Program-made: the position numbers and the translations under genes
Origin: Nocardia alba NBRC 108234
GTDB lineage: Bacteria > Actinomycetota > Actinomycetes > Mycobacteriales > Mycobacteriaceae
Direction: 5' to 3'
Assembly (NCBI RefSeq): GCF_001612665.1
Contig: NZ_BDAX01000014.1
Span: forward strand, 62,001 to 126,000
DNA: 64,000 nucleotides
Shown: one piece after another, positions 35,448 through 44,454 of the stretch
How the letters are laid out: each line of letters opens with the position of its first letter
How positions within the stretch are numbered: the first letter of the stretch is position 1
The notes under the pieces: generated by a model
The model's input: only the letters and a program-made list of their open reading frames with translations
The model's database searches: none
What the model was told of the DNA's origin: nothing

Positions 35448-36047
35448 GTGCCCGACCACATCGTCCAAGCCGCCTACACCGCCGTCCACGCCCGCTATAT
35501 CGAGCTCTTCGGCTCCCCGTCCGACCTCGCCCCCGAGGACGCGGCCTTCGCACTCACCCACCTGGCTCCCGGCCCGGTCCTCGACCTCGGCTGCGGTCCC
35601 GGCCACTTCACGAAACTCCTCACCGACGCGGGCATCCCCGCCACCGGGATGGACCTGGTCCCCGAATTCATCGCACACGCGCGGGCCACCTACCCGGACA
35701 TCCCGTTCGAACTCGGCTCGATCCGCGCCCTCGACGCCCCCACCGCGACCGTCTCGGCCATCCTCGCCTGGTTCTCCCTCATCCATCTGCCCCCGGAGGA
35801 GCTGCCCACCGTGCTGGCGGAATTCCACCGGGCGCTCACCCCGAACGGCCGACTGGTGATCGGCGTCTTCGAGTCCAGCGACGCCGTCGAACCCTTCCCC
35901 CACAAAGTCACCACCGCCTTTCGCTACCCCACCGACCAGCTGTCCGAAATCCTGCGCGAAGCCGGATTCACCGAGGTCGATCGCCTCCACCACCCAGCAG
36001 CGGGAGATACCCGGCCCCACTGCGCCCTGGCGGCCGTCAAGTCGTGA
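35448..36047 (+). CDS. SAM-dependent methyltransferase, class I
   Basis: 199 residues. Motif I is VLDLGCGPGHFTKLL near residue 42; motif II/III lie around AILAWFSLIHLPPEELP near 105 and LTPNGRLVIGVFE near 130. Small-molecule methyltransferase; the substrate is unknown. The GTG at 35448 is preceded by TAGCGT at 7 nt (leaderless arrangement); GTG 35430 in the same frame is the alternative. It is divergent from the DoxX-like gene across about 120 bp. Confidence 0.82.
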   Translation: MPDHIVQAAYTAVHARYIELFGSPSDLAPEDAAFALTHLAPGPVLDLGCGPGHFTKLLTDAGIPATGMDLVPEFIAHARATYPDIPFELGSIRALDAPTATVSAILAWFSLIHLPPEELPTVLAEFHRALTPNGRLVIGVFESSDAVEPFPHKVTTAFRYPTDQLSEILREAGFTEVDRLHHPAAGDTRPHCALAAVKS

Positions 36048-36087
36048 CACCGCCCCACCCGCGGCTGGATCACACGGATCGGCATTC

Positions 36088-36115
36088 TTGACTAAATTTT
36101 CAGTCAGGATATAGG
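36088..36115 (+). promoter_or_regulatory. Promoter with overlapping TetR-type operator
   Basis: -35 TTGACT (36088-36093), 16-bp spacer, -10 TATAGG (36110-36115). The near-palindrome TGACTAAAT TTTCAGTCA (36089-36106, 7 of 9 paired positions) covers the -35 and most of the spacer. Form and place suggest the TetR gene downstream as its regulator. Confidence 0.55.
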
Positions 36116-36140
36116 GTTCCCGGCAGCGGAAGGAGGACCC

Positions 36141-37232
36141 ATGCGACGACGAACATTCGTCCAGACCACGATGGCCGCGTTCAGCGTGCTGGTGACCGGT
36201 TGCGACGACATCGGCGACAGCGACGAGCGGACCTGGCTCATGCCGGAGGAAGGACAGCCGCACCAGCGCACCTGGATGGCTTTCATCGCCGACGAACAGA
36301 TCTGGGGCGCGCGGCTGGTGCTGGAGGTGCAGCGCAACCTGGCCACCATCGCCACCACGATCGCCCGCTTCGAGCCGGTCTCGATGCTGGTGCGCCCCGG
36401 CGATCTGGCGGCGGCGCAGCGCCTGATCGGCAACGCGAACGTGGAACTGATCGCCACCGACCTCGACGACCTGTGGATGCGCGACACCGGCCCGGTATTC
36501 GTGCGGAGCGGAAATGTCAGGGCCGGTGTGGATTTCAACTTCAACGGCTGGGGCGAGAAGCAGGAATACGGTGCCGACGCGAAGGTGGCGCGCTTCGTCA
36601 CCGGCCGCGCGGGCGTCGAGACGCTGCGTACGGATCTGGTGCTCGAAGGCGGTGCGCTCGAGGTCGACGGTGCGGGCACGGCCATCATCACCGAGAGTTG
36701 CGTGCTCAACAACAATCGCAACCCCGGCTGGAAGAAGGCCGATGTCGAAGCGGAACTCGAGCACCTGCTCGGCATCGAGAAGGTGATCTGGCTGCCCGGT
36801 ATCGCGGGCGAGGACATCACCGACGGGCACACAGATTTCTACGCCCGCTTCGCCGAGCCCGGCGTGGTCGTCGCCGGACTCGACAACGACCCGGATTCTT
36901 TCGACTACGACGTCACCCGTCGCCACCTCGACATCCTCCGCGCGGCGACCGACGCGCGCGGTCGCCCGCTGCGGGTCGAGGTGCTCGAAGGTCCGGCGAC
37001 AGTGCGCGAGCAGTTCGCCGACGACGATTTCGCCGCGGGCTATATCAACTTCTACGTCTGCAACGGCGCTGTCATCGGCCCCGAGTTCGGTGATCCGGCA
37101 ACCGACGTCGCCGCGAAATCCACCCTGGAGCGGCTGTTTCCCGGCCGAGAGGTGGTGCAGCTCGATATCGACGGCATCGCCGCTGGTGGCGGTGGTATCC
37201 ACTGCACCACCCAGCAGGAACCCGTCGCCTGA
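36141..37232 (+). CDS. Exported agmatine deiminase/peptidylarginine deiminase-family lipoprotein
   Basis: 363 residues. The N-terminus RRRTFVQTTMAAFSVLVTGC combines a twin-arginine-like motif and a lipobox (VTGC), so the protein is probably a surface lipoprotein. The catalytic domain is the PAD_porph/agmatine deiminase type: LWMRDTGPVFVRSG near 115, LEGGALEVDG near 170, catalytic His in ITDGHTDFYARF near 230 and catalytic Cys in GGGGIHCTTQ near 355. It would hydrolyse agmatine or a related guanidine to release ammonia. GGAGGACCC precedes the ATG. Most relatives are cytoplasmic; export is the odd feature. Confidence 0.85.
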   Translation: MRRRTFVQTTMAAFSVLVTGCDDIGDSDERTWLMPEEGQPHQRTWMAFIADEQIWGARLVLEVQRNLATIATTIARFEPVSMLVRPGDLAAAQRLIGNANVELIATDLDDLWMRDTGPVFVRSGNVRAGVDFNFNGWGEKQEYGADAKVARFVTGRAGVETLRTDLVLEGGALEVDGAGTAIITESCVLNNNRNPGWKKADVEAELEHLLGIEKVIWLPGIAGEDITDGHTDFYARFAEPGVVVAGLDNDPDSFDYDVTRRHLDILRAATDARGRPLRVEVLEGPATVREQFADDDFAAGYINFYVCNGAVIGPEFGDPATDVAAKSTLERLFPGREVVQLDIDGIAAGGGGIHCTTQQEPVA

Positions 37233-37282
37233 CCCGGCAGCGGCCCCGTCGCCGGGATCGCGTGCGCCTACTGTGAGGAATC

Positions 37283-37849
37283 GTGTCGGACCGTCGTACC
37301 CAGATCATGGAAGCCGCCGTCCGCGTCATCGCCGAGGACGGCGTGCGCGGCCTGCGAGTCGAGAAGCTCGCCGCGGCGGCCGAAGTGTCCACCGCGTTGA
37401 TCTACTACTACTTCAAGGATCGCGCAGGCATCCTGCGCGCCGCGCTCGAACACATCAATCACCGCGCCCAGACCTACACCGAAGCCGGGGGCACCGATCC
37501 ACGCGCACAGGTGGAGCACATGCTGTTGCTCGAACTCCAAGACGCCGACCGGGTCCGTGAAACCAGCGTCGCCTGGGGCGAACTGCGGGCCAGCGCGGTC
37601 TTCCACCCCGACCTACGCGAGCCCCTGCGCACCACCACCGAGGCCTGGAACGCTGACGTGGAAACCCTCATCCGCCAGGCGCAGCAGTCCGGCGCCATCG
37701 CGCCGACCGCCGACGCCTCCACTGCCGCGGAACGACTCACCACCCTGGTGGAAGGTCTCAGCGAGCGCTGGCACAGCGGTTCACTCTCCCTCGCGCGCGC
37801 CCGTGAGATCCTCGCCAGTGCGATGGAACTCGAGTTCGACAGGACCTAG
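37283..37849 (+). CDS. TetR-family regulator
   Basis: 188 residues. The N-terminal helix-turn-helix reads IMEAAVRVIAEDGVRGLRVE then KLAAAAEVSTALIYYYFKDR, with a C-terminal ligand domain. It is 50 bp after the agmatine deiminase gene and likely controls the TGACT-type palindrome upstream of it. TACTGT lies 8 nt before the GTG, so it may also have its own start; GAGG within the same spacer could be a ribosome site. Confidence 0.86.
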   Translation: MSDRRTQIMEAAVRVIAEDGVRGLRVEKLAAAAEVSTALIYYYFKDRAGILRAALEHINHRAQTYTEAGGTDPRAQVEHMLLLELQDADRVRETSVAWGELRASAVFHPDLREPLRTTTEAWNADVETLIRQAQQSGAIAPTADASTAAERLTTLVEGLSERWHSGSLSLARAREILASAMELEFDRT

Positions 37850-37887
37850 CTTGCGCGCCGGGAGATTTCCCTTCGAGCTGATGCCCG

Positions 37888-38409
37888 TCACTTGTCGACG
37901 GCGCACGCGATCTGCTCGGCGGCCTGATCAGGAGTGAGACGTGTGGTGTCGATAACCTCGGCCTCGCTGTGCAGCCAGGTACGGGCAGCTTCGGCGTAGG
38001 GCTCGAGATAGGCGAGGCGGAAGGTGGAGGGACCGAGAACGGTGTCGCCCTCGATGCGTGCGCGCAGCGTGTCCTGATCCGCGTGTAGGACGAAGTGCCG
38101 CACCGGAATCGAGTGCCGCGCGAGCCCCGCGCTGATCTCACGCCAGTACTGCTCGACCAGTACTGTCATCGGCATCACGAGCGTGCCGCCGGTGTATTCG
38201 AGGATGTGGCGGGCGGTCTCGACCACGAGCGGCCGCCACGGTGGCCAATGCTGGAAGTTGTTCGTCGCGGGCAGCCCCGGCGTGACGTCCATGAGCGTCT
38301 CACCGACCTTCTCCGCGTCGAACACCCGCGAATCCGGAATCAACTGCTGCACAAGCCCACTGGTCGTCGTCTTGCCCGCGCCGTGGGTGCCGTTGAGCCA
38401 AACGATCAC
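37888..38409 (-). CDS. P-loop kinase/ATPase, TmrB-like
   Basis: 173 residues. The protein opens VIVWLNGTHGAGKTTTSGLV, a Walker A at the very N-terminus as in the tunicamycin-resistance protein TmrB and small nucleotide kinases. Later segments (RHFVLHADQDTLRARIEGDT, DTTRLTPDQAAEQIA) fit the same fold. It may phosphorylate a small molecule or antibiotic. GTG 38409 follows TAGGGT by 8 nt (leaderless); a longer frame adds unrelated basic residues. Confidence 0.75.
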   Translation of the reverse strand: MIVWLNGTHGAGKTTTSGLVQQLIPDSRVFDAEKVGETLMDVTPGLPATNNFQHWPPWRPLVVETARHILEYTGGTLVMPMTVLVEQYWREISAGLARHSIPVRHFVLHADQDTLRARIEGDTVLGPSTFRLAYLEPYAEAARTWLHSEAEVIDTTRLTPDQAAEQIACAVDK

Positions 38410-38513
38410 GGACTCCGACCCTAGCAGTCCCGCACGCGACGGGGATTTCGAGCGCATCGCCGACGTCACCGGCCGATCCCGCGGTTCGACGAGATCTGAT
38501 GTCGCCGGTCGGC

Positions 38514-39470
38514 TCAGGCCGCGAGGGCCAACTGGGCGCGCGCGGGCCGGGCGGTGCGGGCCGCGCGACCGACCAGGCGGGCGATGGCCTGGGCGACCTG
38601 GGCGGGCTGTTCGAGGATGACCGAGTGGCCTGCGCCGTCGATCTGCACGAAGTCCGCGTAGTCGACCGCGGCGGCCATAGCGACCGAATGCGACGGCGGC
38701 GTCATCAGGTCGGCGGAGCCGCACAGGATCATGGTGGGGATGGTCGAGAGGGTGGCCAGGGCGGTGGTGCGGTCGAAGGTCTTGAAGGCGCTCAGGAAGG
38801 TGGCCATGGTGACGATCGACGTCGCGTTGTGCATCGCCTCGGCCAGCGCCAGCACCCGCTGACTGACCTTGCGATCACCGAACTCGGCGGTGCGCACGAT
38901 CGGGGCGAAGACCTTGCAGGCCAGCACCTTCGCGTGCTGCATCAGCCGCGGTGCGCGCCGCACCGCGGCCTGGAAAACCGGGACGATCGGGTTGTGCAGC
39001 AGCCGGCCGAACCCCGCGTCGGCGAGCCCGCTCGCGGCGGTGGCGACGAGCCCGACGCCGACGATGCGCGTCCCGACCTCGTGCCGGTACTGGTCGACGT
39101 AGGTCAGCACGGTCATGCCGCCCATCGAATGCCCGACCAGCACCACCGGCCCGGTGGGCGCGACCACGTCGAGCACCTCGTGCAGATCATGACCGAGCTG
39201 TTCGATGTTGTAGGTCTGCCTCGACGCCGTGGCCGAGTCGCCGTGCCCGCGATGGTCGTAGCACACGACCTTGGCACCGGCGTGCTCGCGCAGCAGCGCA
39301 TCCCGCACATCCGTCCACGACTCGGTCCGCAGGCAATGCCCGTGGATGAGGACGACCGTCAGGTCGGCGTCGCGCCGCCCGTACTCCCGAACCGCGAGCT
39401 CCACACCATCGCGGGTCGACACCGGAACACGACGCTGCGCGGAGCGGGCGATTGTGCTGATGTTCGACAT
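38514..39470 (-). CDS. Alpha/beta hydrolase
   Basis: 318 residues. The catalytic serine lies in LVGHSMGGMTVL near residue 115, the oxyanion region in VVLIHGHCLRTESW near 43 and the catalytic histidine in GAGHSVILEQP near 285. CGSADLMTPP near 250 supplies the acid. Substrate unknown; lipase/esterase and haloperoxidase-like enzymes look similar. GGAGG lies 5 nt before the ATG. The 236-bp upstream gap contains a short inverted repeat ACACCA-CCT-TGGTGT (39579-39593), a possible operator. Confidence 0.85.
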   Translation of the reverse strand: MSNISTIARSAQRRVPVSTRDGVELAVREYGRRDADLTVVLIHGHCLRTESWTDVRDALLREHAGAKVVCYDHRGHGDSATASRQTYNIEQLGHDLHEVLDVVAPTGPVVLVGHSMGGMTVLTYVDQYRHEVGTRIVGVGLVATAASGLADAGFGRLLHNPIVPVFQAAVRRAPRLMQHAKVLACKVFAPIVRTAEFGDRKVSQRVLALAEAMHNATSIVTMATFLSAFKTFDRTTALATLSTIPTMILCGSADLMTPPSHSVAMAAAVDYADFVQIDGAGHSVILEQPAQVAQAIARLVGRAARTARPARAQLALAA

Positions 39471-39706
39471 CGGAGCCTCCGGGTTCGGCAGTGGTGGTGA
39501 CAACATCCACTCTGCGCCGAATCCGGGCCCCTCATCAGGGCCCCGAGTACTGGGCCCGCTCCCCCGAGGGTGCGCGTAACACCACCTTGGTGTCACGCTC
39601 TGCTCGACGGGATGTCCCGATCGCACGGTGCGTCGGCCCGTTCGAACACCGAGACAGTGGACGCCGTTGCCGAGGTTTCGATGCCGATAACCCCACTCGG
39701 GGCGGG

Positions 39707-41011
39707 TCAGCCGATGGTCACCTCGCTGCGGGCACGCGGACCGGTGTGTGCGGGAAGGTGCTGATAACCGTGCAGGGTGAACAGCGGCCGCCGGGTGGGC
39801 GGATCGGTCAACCGCAGATCCGGGAAGGTCTCGAACAGCGCGCGCAGCGCATGCGTCGCTTCCATCCTGGCCAGACCGGCGCCGAGGCACACATGGCTAC
39901 CGTTGCTGAACGACAGGTGATTCTTGGCGTTGGCCCGTGTGATGTCGAACCGGGCCGCGTCGGTGAACACGGCGGGGTCGCGGTTCGCGCCGGCCAGCGA
40001 CACCACCACGGTCGAGCCCTTGCGCAAACGGAGGCCGCCGATCTCCAGTGCCGTCCGGGTGGTCCGGGCGGTGGACTGCACCGGCGGGTCGATCCGCAGG
40101 ATCTCCTCCACCGCGTTGGGCCAGAGTTCCGGCTCGGCACGCAAGCGGGCCAGTTGTTCGGGGTGCTGGAGCAGCCAGACGATGCCCGTGCCGATCAGGT
40201 TGACCGTCGTCTCGAAACCCGCGGCCATCAGCAGGGTCGCCGACGCGCACAGTTCGTAGGTGGTCAGATCGCCCGAGGTGACCAGACTGCTGAGAATGTT
40301 GTCGCCGGGATCGGCGCGCAATCGCTCCAGGTGGTCGACGAGATACCGGTGCAGACGCTCCGAGGATTCCATCGCCCGCTGGTGCGTCTGCCACGAGATC
40401 CCGAGGTCGAGCAACGGACTGATGTCGTCACCCCAGTGCAGGAACATCTCGCGGTCGGCATCGGGGAAACCGAGCATCTCGGAGATGATGGCGATGGGCA
40501 CCTGCGACGCGTACCGCGCCACCAGATCGGTCGGCCCGTCGTCGGGCAACTCCGCGAGCAGTTCACCGGTGACCGTCTCGATCCGGTCGCGCAGCCGGGC
40601 GATGGCCCGCGGGGTGAACGCCGCGGAGACCGGTTTGCGCATCCGGGTGTGCTCGGGATCGTCGACTACCAGCATGGACGGCGGATCCACCAGATTCGGC
40701 GGGAGGGGCCGCCGCTCCAGCGCCCGCATCACCGGCCCGGGTACCCCGAACACAGTCGGGATACCGACACCGAACCGGTTGTCGCGCAGGATATCCCGAG
40801 CCACATCGTGATCGAAGGTGATCCACACCGGAAGGGCGCGGATCAACCCACCGTCCCCACGCATCTCCTCGATCAGCGCGTACGGATTCTCGATCCCCTC
40901 CGCACCACCGATCAACCGAGCGAACGGGTTGCCACGACGTAGCGAGATCTTCTTGAACAGCACGACCACACCGTGATTGTTGATCCAGCGATACAGGTAA
41001 TGCGGATTCAT
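39707..41011 (-). CDS. Cytochrome P450
   Basis: 434 residues. The haem-binding loop is FSNGSHVCLGAGLARME near residue 380, the I-helix AGFETT near 265, and ExxR in EEILR near 310. The soluble bacterial P450 needs a ferredoxin partner; none is adjacent (fdxC is 27 kb away). Substrate unknown. The start MNPHYLYRWINNHG is preceded by GGAGGGGCTCG; upstream in-frame starts would add non-conserved residues. Confidence 0.92.
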   Translation of the reverse strand: MNPHYLYRWINNHGVVVLFKKISLRRGNPFARLIGGAEGIENPYALIEEMRGDGGLIRALPVWITFDHDVARDILRDNRFGVGIPTVFGVPGPVMRALERRPLPPNLVDPPSMLVVDDPEHTRMRKPVSAAFTPRAIARLRDRIETVTGELLAELPDDGPTDLVARYASQVPIAIISEMLGFPDADREMFLHWGDDISPLLDLGISWQTHQRAMESSERLHRYLVDHLERLRADPGDNILSSLVTSGDLTTYELCASATLLMAAGFETTVNLIGTGIVWLLQHPEQLARLRAEPELWPNAVEEILRIDPPVQSTARTTRTALEIGGLRLRKGSTVVVSLAGANRDPAVFTDAARFDITRANAKNHLSFSNGSHVCLGAGLARMEATHALRALFETFPDLRLTDPPTRRPLFTLHGYQHLPAHTGPRARSEVTIG

Positions 41012-41136
41012 CGAGCCCCTCCATCGTCGAACTGACGCATTTGCGGTTGCTACGAACATCACATCGTTGTAACGGATATCACAGACTACGCGGGGCTACT
41101 GAAGCGGGATCCCGAGATCGAGAATCGGTGGGTGAA

Positions 41137-42216
41137 CTACACGTTGAAGCGGAAGTCGCAGACATCCCCGTCGTGCATGACGTATTCCTTGCCCTCCATG
41201 CGGACCTTGCCCGCAGCCTTGGCCGCCGCCATCGAACCGGCTTCGACCAGGTCGTCGAAGGCGACGAGTTCCACCTTGATGAAACCGCGTTCGAAGTCGG
41301 TGTGGATGACGCCCGCGGCCTTGGGGGCGGTGTCGCCCTGGTGGATGGTCCAGGCTCGCGATTCCTTGGGGCCCGCGGTGAGGTAGGTCTGCAGGCCGAG
41401 GGTGTGGAAGCCGGCGCGGGCGAGGGCGTGTAGGCCCGGTTCGGTTTGGCCGATGGATTCCAGGAGTTCGAGGGCGGATTCGTCGTCGAGTTCGAGGAGT
41501 TCGGCTTCTACCTTGGCGTCGAGGAAGACGGCGTCGGCGGGGGCGACGGCGGCTTTCAGCTCGGCGATCTTGGCGTCGTCGGTGAGGACGGATTCGTCGG
41601 CGTTGAAGACGTAGAGGAACGGCTTGACGGTGAGCAGGGAGAGCTCACGCAGCAGTTCGGCGTCGATCTTCTTGCCCGCGGCGAACAGCGTGGTGCCCTC
41701 GTTGAGGAAACCCTCGGCGATCTTGGCCGCATCGAGCAGGGGCTTGCGGTCCTTCTTGACCCTGGCTTCCTTCTCGAGGCGGGGGATGGCCTTCTCGAGG
41801 GTCTGCAGGTCGGCGAGGATGAGCTCGGTTTCGATGACCTCGATGTCGGCGGCGGCGTCGACCCGGCCGTCGACGTGGATCACGTCGTCGTCGGCGAACA
41901 CGCGCACGACCTGGCAGATCGCGTCGGCCTCACGGATATTGGCGAGGAACTTGTTGCCGAGGCCCGCGCCTTCGGAGGCGCCCTTCACGATCCCGGCGAT
42001 GTCGACGAACGACACCACGGCGGGCACGATCTTCTCGGAACCGAAGATCTCGGCGAGCTTGTCCAGACGCGGGTCGGGCAGCGGGACCACGCCGACGTTG
42101 GGCTCGATGGTCGCGAACGGGTAGTTCGCGGCCAGCACGTCGTTCTTGGTCAGCGCGTTGAACAGCGTCGACTTTCCGACATTGGGCAGGCCGACGATTC
42201 CGAGGGTGAGGCTCAC
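41137..42216 (-). CDS. ychF: Ribosome-associated ATPase/GTPase YchF
   Basis: 359 residues. The G1 motif is GLPNVGKSTLF, followed by ANYPFATIEPN, and the TGS-like C-terminus ends EYVMHDGDVCDFRFNV. YchF (OLA1 family) binds ribosomes and hydrolyses ATP, with a role in stress responses. The GTG start directly abuts the edge of repeat copy D: the bases before it read ATAAACACA, giving neither a ribosome site nor a TANNNT box at the usual distance. The control of its translation start is therefore unclear. Confidence 0.94.
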   Translation of the reverse strand: MSLTLGIVGLPNVGKSTLFNALTKNDVLAANYPFATIEPNVGVVPLPDPRLDKLAEIFGSEKIVPAVVSFVDIAGIVKGASEGAGLGNKFLANIREADAICQVVRVFADDDVIHVDGRVDAAADIEVIETELILADLQTLEKAIPRLEKEARVKKDRKPLLDAAKIAEGFLNEGTTLFAAGKKIDAELLRELSLLTVKPFLYVFNADESVLTDDAKIAELKAAVAPADAVFLDAKVEAELLELDDESALELLESIGQTEPGLHALARAGFHTLGLQTYLTAGPKESRAWTIHQGDTAPKAAGVIHTDFERGFIKVELVAFDDLVEAGSMAAAKAAGKVRMEGKEYVMHDGDVCDFRFNV

Positions 42217-42365
42217 TGTGTTTATTTTGCCGCACCTGCGGCGCGGCGGGTTCGCGGCCCCCTTGTGGCTCGCTGGTCAGGCACCGCGGCTTGCTCCTTC
42301 GTCGCCTACGAAAGAGCGAGCCGCGGCGCCTGACCAGCGAGCCGGGCCGCGAACGGCCGTCCCGA
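42217..42365. repeat. Structured intergenic repeat, copy D (full form)
   Basis: Begins TGTGTTTATTTTGC. Stem 1 GTTCGCGGCCC (42250-42260) pairs with GGGCCGCGAAC (42344-42354). Stem 2 GCTCGCTGGTCAGGC (42268-42282) pairs with GCCTGACCAGCGAGC (42328-42342), again with a single C between right arms. An inner CCGCGGC / GCCGCGG extends it. The loop contains CTCCTTCGTCGC as in copy A. It fills the gap between the oxidoreductase stop and the ychF start. Confidence 0.8.
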
Positions 42366-42386
42366 GAGGTCAGGGTTCGAACTCGA

Positions 42387-43304
42387 TCAGGGGACGAGAA
42401 CGACCTTGCCCAGGTTGGCGCGCTGTTCGATGACCGCGTGCGCGGCAGCGGCGTCGTCGAGGGCGAACTCGGCGTGCACGACCGGGTGCAGCAGGCCGGA
42501 GGCGTAGTACTGCCAGACCTCCTGGCGCAGGTCCTCGTAGCGAGCCGGGTCGCGCTGGGCGAGCCTGCCGATCCGGAAACCGGTGAGGGTTTTGCCGCCG
42601 GCCAGGAGGTCCTCGGTGTCGATGAGGCCACCGCCGGTGCCGTAGGTGACCGCGCGACCGCCTTCGGCCAGACCCGCGAGGGTGCCGCGCAGGCCGGTGC
42701 CGCCGACGCCGTCGAGGGCGTAATCGGCCTGCTTGCCGCAGTGCAACTGGTCGTAGGTGAACACCTCGTCGGCGCCGAGTTCGCGCACGAAATCGATCTT
42801 GGACTCGTCGGAGACCGCACCGACCACCCAGCTCGCGCCACGCACGCGGGCCAGCTGCACCGCGAGGTGGCCGACCCCACCCGCGGCCGCGGTGACCAGG
42901 GCGGTCTCGCCCTCGCGCGGCGAGGCGGTGTCGAGGGCGCCGAGGGCGACGAGCCCGCTGCGCATCAGGGCGACGGCGTCGACAGCCGAGGCGCCGTCGG
43001 GAATGGCCGAGACCTGGTCGATCGCGAGGACGACGTACTCGGCGTAGGCATCGGAGGTGCACAGGCCGACGACGCGGTATCCGGCGCTGTAGCCGTCGAC
43101 CCCGTCACCGACCGCCACGACCTCACCGGCCACCTCGGCACGGACCTGCTCCGCGTCGCCGCTGATCCGCCGAATCGCCGACAGGGTGGCCCCGATCGCC
43201 TCGACCCGCACCAGCAGTTCACCGGCACCGGGCACCGGAACCTCGGCCGCGACGACTTCGAGCGCCTCCGAACCACTGCCGCGCTCGTATTGAACCCGCC
43301 GCAT
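42387..43304 (-). CDS. Zinc-independent MDR alcohol dehydrogenase/quinone oxidoreductase
   Basis: 305 residues. GroES-like N-terminal domain, then a Rossmann motif TAAAGGVGHLAVQLARVRGA near 140. No zinc ligands (no GHE or four-Cys lobe) are seen, as in NADPH:quinone reductases. It likely reduces quinones or enoyl compounds with NADPH. AGGAGGTGTC precedes the ATG. It is separated from ychF only by repeat copy D, which probably acts as its terminator. Confidence 0.87.
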   Translation of the reverse strand: MRRVQYERGSGSEALEVVAAEVPVPGAGELLVRVEAIGATLSAIRRISGDAEQVRAEVAGEVVAVGDGVDGYSAGYRVVGLCTSDAYAEYVVLAIDQVSAIPDGASAVDAVALMRSGLVALGALDTASPREGETALVTAAAGGVGHLAVQLARVRGASWVVGAVSDESKIDFVRELGADEVFTYDQLHCGKQADYALDGVGGTGLRGTLAGLAEGGRAVTYGTGGGLIDTEDLLAGGKTLTGFRIGRLAQRDPARYEDLRQEVWQYYASGLLHPVVHAEFALDDAAAAHAVIEQRANLGKVVLVP

Positions 43305-43594
43305 GACACCTCCTGCAGAATTGAGCGAAGGCGCAAGATTAACCGGCTGACCTCGTGTTTTCACAGGTTGTTCGCCCGTGAGTGCGAAATCTCACCGCCC
43401 GCCGCGTCGCGCCGAGAGCACCTTCGGATGCTGGTTACCCCACGGCAAGGTCACGGACGCGTGGGCAACGCCACACTGCCGACGGCGGGTCGGTGAGGGC
43501 GTGTCGTGGCGGGTGTTCCGATGTCGATGGGCAACGACGCCTCGGACCTCCGGCTACCAGCCCGATGACCTGGTCACCCGTGTCGTTCCCGGCG

Positions 43595-43600
43595 TAGCGT
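43595..43600 (+). promoter_or_regulatory. Candidate leaderless -10 box
   Basis: TAGCGT, 7 nt before the ATG at 43608. The 300-bp region between the oxidoreductase and this gene shows no other gene-like frame. Confidence 0.45.
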
Positions 43601-43607
43601 GGCACGC

Positions 43608-44450
43608 ATGCAGGCATCCACCGAGGTGGTGACAGCGGCGCCCGCGCCGGTGCTGGCGGCGTTCATCGACCGCTACGTCGGCTATCGCATGGCGGGCTTC
43701 GAGCCGGGTTTGCACCGCGGCCTGCCGTCGCAGCACATGACGTTCATCGTCGCGGTCGGCCCGACCATCGATGTCGTCGAGCAGACCGACCCGCGCCAAG
43801 CTCCCGCCAACTTCCGCTGCGTCTTGAGCGGCCTGCAGGCGAGCCCGGCGATGATCGCGCACAACGGTTTTCAGGAAGGCGTCGCGATCGAGCTGACCCC
43901 GCTGGGTTCGCGGGTGCTGTTCGGCATGCCTGCGAGCGAACTGTGGGATCTGTCGATCGAGTGTTCCCAGGCGCATCGGGCGCTGGGCGATCAACTCGCC
44001 GATGCCGTGCAGTCGCATCAGGACTGGCCGAGCCGGTTCGCCGCGTGCGATCGAGCGTTGACCACGGCGGCACGCGCCGACACCGCGGCCGGGCCCGAAT
44101 TGACCTGGGCCTGGCGCGCTCTCGTGAAAACCGGCGGTACCTGCTCGATCAACCCGCTCGCGGATCGGATCGGCTGGAGCCGTCAACACCTGACCCGCAG
44201 GTTCACCGCCGAATTCGGCGCGAGCCCCAAGCTGGCCGCGCGGATCATCCGGTTCGAGCGAGCCAAGCGCATGCTGGCCGGCACCCCGTCCTATGTCTCC
44301 ATCGCCCAGATCGCCGCCACCTGTGGCTACTACGACCAGGCGCATCTCAATCGCGACTTCGCCGAACTGGCGGGCGTGCCCCCCACCGCCTGGCTCGCCG
44401 AGGAGATTCCATCCGTCCAAGACCCGAACGGGCCCGAAGCACGAGGCTGA
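43608..44450 (+). CDS. AraC-family transcriptional regulator
   Basis: 280 residues. The C-terminal AraC DNA-binding domain contains WSRQHLTRRFTAEFGASPKL near 200 and the second helix-turn-helix SIAQIAATCGYYDQAHLNRD near 245. The N-terminal ~150 residues are a sensor region of unknown ligand. TAGCGT lies 7 nt before the ATG with no ribosome site, so leaderless. The VOC-protein gene follows after 4 bp and is probably its target or co-regulated partner. Confidence 0.87.
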   Translation: MQASTEVVTAAPAPVLAAFIDRYVGYRMAGFEPGLHRGLPSQHMTFIVAVGPTIDVVEQTDPRQAPANFRCVLSGLQASPAMIAHNGFQEGVAIELTPLGSRVLFGMPASELWDLSIECSQAHRALGDQLADAVQSHQDWPSRFAACDRALTTAARADTAAGPELTWAWRALVKTGGTCSINPLADRIGWSRQHLTRRFTAEFGASPKLAARIIRFERAKRMLAGTPSYVSIAQIAATCGYYDQAHLNRDFAELAGVPPTAWLAEEIPSVQDPNGPEARG

Positions 44451-44454
44451 ACAC

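Noticed and set aside
35427..37202. 591-codon minus frame across the methyltransferase and agmatine deiminase genes
   Set aside because: Both plus-strand genes have catalytic motifs and start signals; the minus frame has none.
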